From: Epiperipatus broadwayi | Lineage: Eukaryota; Onychophora; Udeonychophora; Euonychophora; Peripatidae | DNA length: 64,000 bases | Direction of reading: 5' to 3' | Assembly (NCBI GenBank): GCA_028023455.1 | Contig: JAQFVV010000352.1 | Coordinates: 591,001-655,000 of the forward strand | Shown: in pieces, positions 55,357-64,000 of the stretch | How the letters are laid out: each line of letters opens with the position of its first letter | Numbering within the stretch: position 1 is the first letter of the stretch | Notes under the pieces: generated by a model | The model's database searches: none | Seen by the model: only the letters and a program-made list of their open reading frames with translations | What the model was told of the DNA's origin: nothing | Made by a program: the position numbers and the translations under genes

Positions 55357-55395
55357 TTATTTTAAATTTATTTATACATATATATATATATATAT
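55311..55395. repeat. Two (TA)n tracts next to the LTR element
   Basis: (AT)n at about 55,311-55,350 sits inside the inverted words AAATTATAAT / TTATAATTT. A second TA tract at 55,375-55,395 abuts the TGTAACCC start of the LTR. Confidence 0.9.
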
Positions 55396-57250
55396 TGTAA
55401 CCCTCACTATACGTAACCTCACGATTATCAAGCCCCACGATTGGGCTAGCTATTTTGTAACCCTATCCTACAACCTCCATATCTTCACTGTCTACTTTCC
55501 TATACTTATAATTGCCCAGGTGCCAATTCTATGAAAAATAGAATAAAATTTATAATTATAAATTATATTTAAAGTTAGTTAAAATATTTTATATTATAAT
55601 TACCCTACGTCTTAGCTCAGTTGAGGTTATAGGGTATGGTCTTTATATATCAAGCCAACAAGGATGATAAAAACATCTATAGACAATAATATTATAAGAT
55701 TAATTTAAATATGTTCAGGGCCTCTGTTTAAAACTAAACTATTGCACAATCATAAAAATGTTCTTTTAATAGAAGTTCATATTTAACATAGAATAGATAA
55801 TCATTAGGACCGGGTACTTTTCTATCCATATCACTATCCATTCCAAGCAAAGTAAAATGTGTTATTGGTATTATAATACTGAAATTTATTACCACCAAAC
55901 AAATTTAACAAAAACTAGAATTATTTTGACAACCCATATATTCCATAACTATACTATGATAATTAGATGTGTGTGTGTGGAAATGAAGAATCAAACGTAT
56001 ATAATCAAGGAATTCCTATAAGCTGTTGATTCAATAAAATATTTATTATAAAAATATCAAAAATAAATCATAACTAAAAAAAAAATATTATTGATACCTT
56101 TATCACCCATTACATTTTTCTGTGATTAAATGAAAATTGACTACTTTTTAATATGTGCGTTATATATCTTCGAATATGTGCATTTGTTTATATAGTAAAT
56201 ATCATGAATTTCCAAATTACATCCTATTAAATTATCTATAACACTTTGATGATAATAAAAATTAATAATCTTTTAGAAATATTATAGAATTTTAAATAAC
56301 ACTCGTCCGTTACAATTATTATATATTCCATCCAGCATTAACTGTACAAAATTAGAGACAAGCATGAGACTACAATACTAAAACACTTAATCTATATACT
56401 TAATCTAATCATTCCTGTCTATTTCTATCGTTAACTTATTTTAATCTACTCCCTATATAACAAACGTATAACTGACAAGGTTTTAATTTTTTATTTTTTA
56501 TAACAATCATTATCGAAATTCAGATTAATAAATATAATTAAAAAAAAATAATAATAAAACGTAACATTACGCACACATCCGAACATATATAATCACCTAT
56601 AGTATAATCTCCGGATTATACCAAACACATTATCATATCATAATGTATATATGTGAAATTACATTGCTTCATTTTTCTTTTTTTTAAAAAAGTACACAAA
56701 ACACACACAAAAAAAAATTGTTTATACATCTATTATAACAAAAAAAAAATTATTTGTCAATACCTCATTATTACATGTAAATGTTTTTTTTTTTTAAAAA
56801 AAAAAATTGAAAGTTAAGAAACACATATATTAATTTCAATGACACCGTAAATTCTAAGATAAAAAAAAATGTCTATCCATTGTTAAAAATATTTTTGTTA
56901 AGAATTACAATAGTCTTTTCCTTTTAGAATATCGTGATAAGCTTTATAATTACATTTGCATGCATTGAAAATTATCCTGTTACAGACGCGGGTATAGTGA
57001 AGTGATATAATATAAAGTATCTTCTTGATATCATATTGGATATATATATATCTTTTTTTTATTTTAAATTTTGTTTTATCGAATATTAATAGCAAATTCC
57101 TTAAATTAAAAAAAATTAGGCGTTTAATGTTAGCGTCTAAAGTTAAAATTTGAAATAGCTCTATCTTATAAAACGTTGACATCTTGATGTTATTCATTTT
57201 TAATATACATTAAAATAGATTATAATAATAATAACTTAACTTAGAGATAT
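55396..57250 (-). repeat. Amber-gag LTR element, left LTR (3' LTR)
   Basis: TGTAACCCTCACTATACG and all that follows match 62,140-64,000 with only scattered differences. The match continues to the last base of the window, so the LTR is at least 1.85 kb and its right end here is at or beyond 57,247. The orientation is minus, from the PBS and the coding strand. Confidence 0.85.
56898..57197 (-). CDS. Small LTR-borne open frame, left copy
   Basis: 99 codons near the 5' part of the LTR in element orientation: MNNIKMSTFYKIE ... RVCNRIIFNACKCNYKAYHD. The right LTR copy (63,950-63,648) has the same frame with 100 codons, although the two differ by a 4-bp gain in a TA run and a 1-bp loss in a T run, which cancel. 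It may be coding or chance. No family recognised. Confidence 0.25.
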   Translation of the reverse strand: MNNIKMSTFYKIELFQILTLDANIKRLIFFNLRNLLLIFDKTKFKIKKRYIYIQYDIKKILYIISLHYTRVCNRIIFNACKCNYKAYHDILKGKDYCNS

Positions 57251-58347
57251 CCAGGCAAATTTATAGGTAGTAGATTTGAATCATGAATTTTGGTAGAGAT
57301 TTGAAGACTGGTAACCCTTTTGAGTCTATTCCTTCATGGTAACTCCAGTTTTACAACATAAATTTCCCATAAATGTATTGTAATAATCCTTGCGATTTCT
57401 TTCTATATTTGTTATACTATTAGAGAGTTTTTTTAAATTTTTTAAGTTTCTTATCTTCTTCCTTGGAGTTTTTTTATTAATTTTTTAGTTGTAAAACCCT
57501 GTCTTTTTTTTTCTTACACCGTCTATGTTTCCATGACAACTTTGGAAGCTTGCCAGAAATATTATTTATAAAATTTTAAACAATATAATGTTTGAATTTA
57601 CTATACATAGTAATTAAAAAAAATATTAAACATTATTTATTAATTTTAAAATATCATTTACTATTTCAAATAATCTCTATTATTTTTAAAACCTAAGATT
57701 TTAAGACAATTTACAATCAGTAATTTATAAATAACATATAAAAAAAATTCTAATTAATAATACACACATGCATCTGTCTATGATGATATGTAAATTTTCT
57801 ATTGTACACAAACATCTACCACTAAACATATAGTTCCAAAAATCCACCCATCAATATATCTATTTAAAATTTTAATTTTTGTTAAAATCCAAATTTCAAT
57901 TAGCAGATCACATCACAGTTTAGATTTTTTTTAAAAAAACTCACTTTTAAATATTAATGATATCACAGTTTAGGCCTAATTTTTCCACAAAAATTCAATT
58001 CCGAATATTATATTATATCACAATTCATTTTTCTCAACTAATTATCTTTATCCCAAATGTGACCTTCCCATATTTCTTTCTAGTGCCAACCTGGAAGGTT
58101 ACAATCCTTTCCCCTTATAAAAGAAAAATGAATTGGATAAACTACAATCAATATTATTAACACATCAAATTTTACATTAAAATCATTCCTCAATTAAAAA
58201 ATTATGTTTGTCAAATAAACATACAACACACAAAAAAAAACATTTAATGATTTTACAAACACTTATTCTTATTATATTTAATAACATTAAATAAGCAAGA
58301 GAAAAAAAATAACTAAATTTTATATTGAACAATAGGTATGATTTTTC
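57251..58347. other. Non-coding 3' part of the amber-gag element
   Basis: AT-rich interior downstream of the second open frame. No RT, integrase or protease motif was found in any frame. Short plus-strand frames look like chance. Confidence 0.5.
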
Positions 58348-59175
58348 TTAATCATGTCTTGCAGGACATGGAACCAAACTGCGATCATTTTGAGTAACTT
58401 TAAACCTTGCTCGATTATTTTTTATTTCCTTTCTTCTAACAAGTTTATCTCTAAGAGACATTATCTCAATCTTCTTTATTTTAGTTTTTACCTTTCTATG
58501 CTCTATCCTTTTATTTCTGGATATCTTTAAACCCATAACATTAATCAACTTTCTGTTTACTTTCTTTAGTTTGACTTTAGCCTTTTCAACTTCTTTTTCT
58601 TCATCAATAATCTTTCTACTAAAATTTAAATTAATTATCTTTTCATTTATTAATTTAAATTTAACTTTTGCTTTCCCAGTATCTCTTATATAATCTACAT
58701 CTCTATTAAGATAACTCATCTTAACCTTCTCTATACTCATCTGTTTGAATTTTACTTTAATTTTCTTCATATGTTTATTGTGACTAATTACCTCTCTCAT
58801 AAAATCTGCTTTATTTTTCTTCTTACTTTCACATTTAATCTCTACTTTAGCTTTGCTTAACTCTTTTTCTGGATTAATAACTTTTCCAAGGAAATTTAAA
58901 TCAAACATCTTTGTCTTCTTCATTTTACATTTTATTTTCACTTTACCGACTTCTCTAGAATGACTAACACTTTCTATTAAATATTTCATACTACATATTA
59001 TATATTTAGTATCCCCATGAAATATTTTTTTAAAAACATTCGCCTTCACCTTATGTTCTAAATAATCAAGAACACATTTTGGAATATAATTTTCATTTTT
59101 ATCAGTAACCTTAAACAACTCATTTTCCAAGGTTTTTAAATACTTCAGGTCTACAGAAATTATTTCTTTCTTCAT
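58348..59175 (-). CDS. Lysine-rich repeat protein of the amber-gag element
   Basis: 275 codons in the same frame as the upstream Gag-like protein, behind one TAG and six codons. After an N-terminal part (YLKTLENELFKV; IPKCVLDYLEHKV) it has about six or seven repeats of roughly 30 residues. Each has a K-V-K-x-K core preceded by a charged R/K-x-V/T-G-K-like word and followed by a hydrophobic patch: GKVKIKCKMKKTKMFDLNFL, SKAKVEIKCESKKK, KKIKVKFKQMSIEKVKM, GKAKVKFKLINEKI, EKAKVKLKKVNRKL, RKVKTKIKKIEI. The basic repeats suggest binding to nucleic acid. No pol-like residue pattern is visible. Function unknown. Confidence 0.65.
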   Translation of the reverse strand: MKKEIISVDLKYLKTLENELFKVTDKNENYIPKCVLDYLEHKVKANVFKKIFHGDTKYIICSMKYLIESVSHSREVGKVKIKCKMKKTKMFDLNFLGKVINPEKELSKAKVEIKCESKKKNKADFMREVISHNKHMKKIKVKFKQMSIEKVKMSYLNRDVDYIRDTGKAKVKFKLINEKIINLNFSRKIIDEEKEVEKAKVKLKKVNRKLINVMGLKISRNKRIEHRKVKTKIKKIEIMSLRDKLVRRKEIKNNRARFKVTQNDRSLVPCPARHD

Positions 59176-59193
59176 TAATTTACCAACTTCTTT

Positions 59194-60108
59194 CTATTTA
59201 TCAAGATTCTTCTTGAAATCTTTGAGCATATCTATAACTACAATTCCATATAATTTTGAGTCTTGATCAACTATTTCTCCAAGTTCTTTATATACATTTA
59301 TATCATCACTGTCTAAACTAACATTCTTATTAATCTGCATAAATTGGTCATTAATATTCTCTTGCATTTCTAGCTTCATTCTGGGTATTCTTAACCTTGC
59401 TTCTAGCTTTGTTTCTAGTTTCACTTCTAATTTTATCTCCGACATTTCTGACTTTATTTCAATAATCCTCACCTCTGATTTCTTTTGACTCAATTTTACT
59501 TCTATTGCTATATCTGATTCCTGACTTATTACTTTCTTCTTCATAATTTTCATCTGCCTAACTATACTAGTATTTATTTCTACCATTTCTGACCTTATTT
59601 CTGTAACTTCCAATTTTATTTCAGCAATCCTTTCCTCTGACTTATCTTGACTCAACTTTATTTCTTTTAGTTCTGATTTCAATTCAGTTTGACCAGACTC
59701 TAGTTTTACTTGACCAGACTTTAGTTCTGCAAACATCTCTTCTGATTTTTTTCTATCTTCTACTTGACCAGACTTTAGTTTTACTTGACCAGACTTTAGT
59801 TCTGCAAGCATTTCTTCTGATTTTTTTCTATCTTCTACTCGACCAGACTCTAATTTGGCAAATATCTCTTCTGACCTTTCTCTATCTTCTACTCGTCTAG
59901 ACTCTAATTTTGCAAAAAACGATTTGGCCCACATTGGCATATCATCATCCGTGGTTTTACAAATATTATCTCTCATCTTACTAGACTCTCCATAGGACAT
60001 ATCTATAGCTTCATTTCCTGATTCAAGGTCAGGGGACAATGCAGCCATGTCTGGAGATGGTGTCTCTTGAGACCCACCCAAACTATTGTATAAACTAAAT
60101 TCTTCCAT
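59194..60108 (-). CDS. Coiled-coil Gag-like protein of the amber-gag element
   Basis: The likely start is the Met at 60,108 (MEEFSLYNSLGGSQETPSPD), although the frame is open to 60,267. After an acidic, Ser/Pro-rich head comes PMWAKSFFAKLESRRVEDR and repeated K-L-E-S-G-x-V-E-D-R-K-K-S-E-E-M units. About 150 residues of heptad-like coiled coil follow (LKEIKLSQDKSEERIAEIKL; EIRSEMVEINTSI). The tail reads DVINVYKELGE-like sequence and ends LKDFKKNLDK-TAG. Gypsy Gag proteins of invertebrates often have such coiled coils, and its place after the PBS and leader fits gag. No capsid or zinc-knuckle motif is visible, so the role is inferred. Confidence 0.6.
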   Translation of the reverse strand: MEEFSLYNSLGGSQETPSPDMAALSPDLESGNEAIDMSYGESSKMRDNICKTTDDDMPMWAKSFFAKLESRRVEDRERSEEIFAKLESGRVEDRKKSEEMLAELKSGQVKLKSGQVEDRKKSEEMFAELKSGQVKLESGQTELKSELKEIKLSQDKSEERIAEIKLEVTEIRSEMVEINTSIVRQMKIMKKKVISQESDIAIEVKLSQKKSEVRIIEIKSEMSEIKLEVKLETKLEARLRIPRMKLEMQENINDQFMQINKNVSLDSDDINVYKELGEIVDQDSKLYGIVVIDMLKDFKKNLDK

Positions 60109-60267
60109 TTTATAATCTTTTAAAACTTTATTAATATTACTTAAGAAAACAACGGTTACCAGCTCCAACCTCCACCAAATCAACAATTCAAACTCACCCT
60201 CACTACCTGAATGACATAAAATTTCTACAATTTTATTTTCCCATATAATTTTTGATTTTCCACACAC

Positions 60268-62118
60268 ACATAAGCAAGAAGATATTAAGTTTTAACTAGA
60301 TAACATAAATCTAAACATTACTGAAATTATTAATTAAATTTTATATGATCCATTATAGCTATATTATAAACTACACCAATTCAAATAACTGATAAAAAGA
60401 CCAAACGATTTAAACATGTTCATTTATTTTTATCCAGTATTGAATGCATTCAAATATTATAACCAGCATTTATAACAAAAAAAAATAATTATTTATAACC
60501 AAAAATAAAATTAATGATGACATGCATTTACTATGACAACTGATGTACAATTTTTTTATTAAATATAAAAAATGCCAACTTTTGCATAAGAATATAGAAA
60601 ATAATCTGTTAGGAATGAGCTATATATTCAAGTTATATATTCATCCAATATTCTAAAGATCCAACAGATACCGACAATTTAAAAGAATTGCTAGCAGTTC
60701 ACAATTTTGAAATGGATAGAAGAATTCCATCACTGCTCTTAAAACATACAATATTCCATGAACACTCTGATAATCATCTCACTTTAACCACTCTACGCTA
60801 CCACAACCCATAATATTCTACTATAAACACTATCACAATGCCCTGCTTACATCCAAGTCTTAGGGGCTGTTGATAAGATATTGTCTTGCTCATCTTTGTG
60901 AGTATTAGAGACAAATATTACATATATATTAGAAATGAATATGCCTTGCTCTCTCTGGAGTCTTAGAGGCAAAATCATGGCAGGACTACTGTTAACTGCT
61001 TCATGATAACTAACAAATGATATCCTAATTTGGGTTGAAGCAGTGAATGAAAACAATCAATCACCAGTGACATGAATACACCATATACCCAAGACAATAA
61101 CAACAATTCTCCATCCATCACCAAAAATCTGCAATGCAACCAACAAAACTCCAACAATCAAGCATGCTATCTAACATTCAAAATTATGGACTTTCTATAA
61201 CAGAAGTGTTCCAGATATGAACCATATTAACACTTTATAATTTAATGCTACCAATAATTCTATGTTTATGTAGCATCACTACTATATTCAATTGACAAGC
61301 AAAATATATATATTTTTAAAAAAATATGTTATCAACTTTAACATTTATTAATTTACTACAAGTTGTGCTATTTCTATAGCTTTATAATTAAAACTAAGCT
61401 GTCTCATGGCTGTACTTATCTATTTTATCTAAAAAAAATGTTTTTATTTAATCTATACATCTAACATTCATATATTTATTACACATCTCTCAGGTATTGG
61501 CTTATTTCAAACTCTAATTTGCTTATTTCAAACGTTAGTGACTGCTCCATTTACCCCTAATTCCATTTTATCAAACATTTTTATTGATCTTCCAGATTGA
61601 TATCAGAAATCATAAAATAAGAAAAACTACCAACTCGATTCTATTTTGGAACCAATTCTACAATAGCTGTATATTTAAAACAGGATTAAAATACTTCTAA
61701 TAGCACAAGATTACTTTTCATCTCAGATATACGCCAATATATATCAACAAAAATATAAATACTCTACAAGTATACATTAAGCCATTCATGCTAGTCATCA
61801 CTTAACCAATTAAACCAACAAAAGATAAATATTTTACAGAATATGAGACTTAATTAATCAAGATTCCACAATTGGACAACCACTTAACCCATGTATATCA
61901 GGCCATCCACCTTGCATGCCACCATAAGCCACTTTATATGTCATTCATAATAGAATGTACAAAATATAATATCCAACAAAGAACAAAATACACATATGAA
62001 CAAAAATGAATCGACCACCAATCATTGTGAAACCAGTTATCCATAAATATCATGCCCCATGATTGTCAGGCCATTGAAACCCAATCATATATCAAGCATT
62101 TAACCCATAAATGGCGAG
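60268..62118. other. Long leader of the amber-gag element
   Basis: About 1.85 kb between the PBS and the Gag-like start. It is non-coding as far as I can see. Close to the PBS, 61,850-62,110 repeats words like AATCAAGATTCCACAATTGG and CCCATGATTGTCAGGCC, which resemble the PBS neighbourhood. Confidence 0.5.
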
Positions 62119-62136
62119 GCCCCAGTTGGGTGGCCA
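62119..62136 (-). promoter_or_regulatory. Amber-gag element primer-binding site
   Basis: The minus strand reads TGGCCACCCAACTGGGGC, 3 nt from the LTR edge (TG at 62,140-62,141). Same form as the PBSs at 12,247 and 42,453. Confidence 0.65.
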
Positions 62137-62139
62137 TTT

Positions 62140-64000
62140 TGTAACCCTCACTATACGTAGCCTCACGATTATCAAGCCCCACAATTGGGCTAGCTATTTT
62201 GTAACCCTATCCTACAACCTCCATATCTTCACTGTCTACTTTCCTATACTTATAATTGCCCAGGCGCCAATTCTATGCAAAATAGAATAAAATTTATAAT
62301 TATAAATTATATTTAAAGTTAGTTAAAAGATTTTATATTATAATTACCCTACAGCTTAGCTCAGTTGAGGTTATAGGGTATGGTCTTTATATATCAAGCC
62401 AACAAGGATGATAAAAACATCTATAGACAATAATATTATAAGATTAATTTAAATATGTTCAGGGCCTCTGTTTAAAACTAAACTATTGCACAATCATAAA
62501 AATGTTCTTTTAATAGAAGTTCATATTTAACATAGAATAGATAATCATTAGGACCGGGTACTTTTCTATCTATATCACTATCCATTCCAAGCAAAGTAAA
62601 ATGTGTTATTGGTATTATAATACTGAAATTTATTACCACCAAACAAATTTAATTAAAACTAGAATTATTTTGACAACCCATATCTTCCATAACTATAATA
62701 TAATAATTAGATGTGTGTGTGTGGAAATGAAGAATCGAACGTATATAATCAAGGAATTCCTATAAGCTGTTGATTCAATAAAATATTTATTATAAAAAAA
62801 TCAAAAATAAATCATAACTAAAAAAAAAATATTATTGATACCTTTATCACCCATTACATTTTTCTGTGATAAAATGAAAATTGACTACTTTTTAATATGT
62901 GCATTATATATCTTCAAATATGTGCCTTTGTTTATATAGTAAATATCATGAATTTCCAAATTACATCCTATTAAATTATCTATAACACTTTGATGATAAT
63001 AAAAATTAATAATATTTTAGAAATATTATAGAATTTTAAATAACACTCGTCCGTTACAATTATTATATATTCCATCTAGCATTAACTGTACAAAATTAGA
63101 GACAAGCATGAGACTACAATACTAAAACACTTAATCTATATACTTAATCTAATCATTCCTGTCTATTTCTATCGTTAACTTATTTTAATCTACTCCCTAT
63201 ATAACAAACGTATAACTGACAAGGTTTTAATTCTTTATTTTTTTATAACAATCATTATCGAAATTCAGCTTAATAAATATAATTAAAAAAAAAAAAAATA
63301 ATACGTAACATCACACACACATCCGAACATATATAATCACCTATAGTATAATCTCCGGATTATACCAAACACATTATCATATAATGTATATATGTGAAAT
63401 TACATTGCTTCATTTTTCTTTTTTTTTAAAAAGTACACAAAACACACACACAAAAAAAATTGTTTATACATCTATTATAACAAAAAAAAAAAACAAATTA
63501 TTTGTCAATACCTCATTATTACATGTAAAATATTTTTTTTTTTAAAAAAAAAAAATTAAAAGTTAAGAAACACATATATTAATTTCAATGACACCGTAAA
63601 TTCTAAGATAAAAAAAAAAAGTCTATCCATTGTTAAACATATTTTTGTTAAGAATTACAATAGTCTTTTCCTTTTAGAATATCGTGATAAGCTTTATAAT
63701 TACATTTGCATGCATTGAAAATTATCCTGTTACAGACGCGGGTATAGTGAAGTGATATAATATAAGTTATCTTCTTGATATCATATTGGATATATATATA
63801 TATATCTTTTTTTATTTTAAATTTTGTTTTATTGAATATTAATAGCAAATTCCTTAAATTAAAAAAAATTAGGCGTTTAATGTTAGCGTCTAAAGTTAAA
63901 ATTTGAAATTGCTCTATCTTATAAAACGTTGACATCTTGATGTTATTCATTTTTAATATACATTAAAATAGATTATAATAGTAATAACTTAACTTAGAGA
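62140..64000 (-). repeat. Amber-gag LTR element, right LTR (5' LTR), cut by the window
   Basis: It repeats the left LTR from TGTAACCC onward with few changes and runs to the window end. The sequence 62,170-62,206 (AGCCCCACAATTGGGC...TTTTGTAACCC) copies the PBS-LTR junction inside the LTR itself. Confidence 0.85.
63648..63950 (-). CDS. Small LTR-borne open frame, right copy
   Basis: 100 codons, homologous to 56,898-57,197. The frame survives despite indels in two simple runs. See the left copy; coding status uncertain. Confidence 0.25.
   Translation of the reverse strand: MNNIKMSTFYKIEQFQILTLDANIKRLIFFNLRNLLLIFNKTKFKIKKDIYIYIQYDIKKITYIISLHYTRVCNRIIFNACKCNYKAYHDILKGKDYCNS

Overview
The window reads as nuclear DNA from an AT-rich invertebrate animal. 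It has spliceosomal signals, long AT-rich introns, Ty3/Gypsy elements with a GPY/F-type integrase tail, and Penelope-like elements (PLEs) with a GIY-YIG endonuclease. It also carries hammerhead ribozymes of the type found in PLEs and metazoan retrozymes. I cannot name the species. No tRNA, rRNA or CRISPR array was recognised. Almost all of the window is mobile DNA. One host gene is supported, at about 21.5-30.8 kb.

Layout. (1) 171 to about 21.1 kb: a decayed minus-strand Gypsy element (Gypsy-1) with exceptionally long LTRs. The left LTR is intact but carries a 776-bp insertion. The interior has broken gag, protease, RT, RNase H and integrase, a (TAA)n expansion and a tandemly repeated leader ending in the primer-binding site (PBS). 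The right LTR is scrambled into direct, inverted and direct blocks and ends at a foldback MITE. A flanking repeat lies inverted on both sides. (2) 21.5-30.8 kb: a host gene with a GTCACGTGAC promoter box, a first coding exon with a clear donor, one possible small internal exon, and a lysine-rich last exon of 342 codons with a poly(A) signal. I do not recognise the protein. (3) 32.4-38.2 kb: a solo LTR of the Gypsy-1 family, about 5.7 kb. (4) 38.36-45.3 kb: a complete non-coding LTR element (LARD-like) with 2.7-2.8 kb LTRs, a PBS, a polypurine tract and a 4-bp target duplication. (5) 45.6-48.6 kb: a probable further solo LTR between two long (TA)n tracts. (6) 48.7-55.3 kb: three Penelope-like copies. 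One has its RT split by a 1,056-bp insertion that is a head-to-head, partly tandem retrozyme with two hammerhead ribozymes. (7) 55.4-64 kb: an LTR element whose interior codes only for a coiled-coil Gag-like protein and, after one in-frame amber codon, a lysine-rich repeat protein. Its second LTR runs off the window.

How the parts relate. The LTR elements share a habit: their TG ends abut (TA)n or short ATAT tracts, and PLE ends also meet (TA)n tracts. The three LTR elements with a preserved PBS share a motif of the form TGGnnCCCAA..GGGGC, and in at least two of them PBS-like copies are repeated near the PBS. The retrozyme is probably mobilised by PLE enzymes like those of the copy it sits in. 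In two diverged PLE copies the GIY-YIG domain is joined to the upstream protein only through a U7 run in the phase of a -1 slippery site. The strongest candidates for something new are the head-to-head retrozyme, the U7 junctions, the (TA)n insertion preference and the gag-amber-repeat element.
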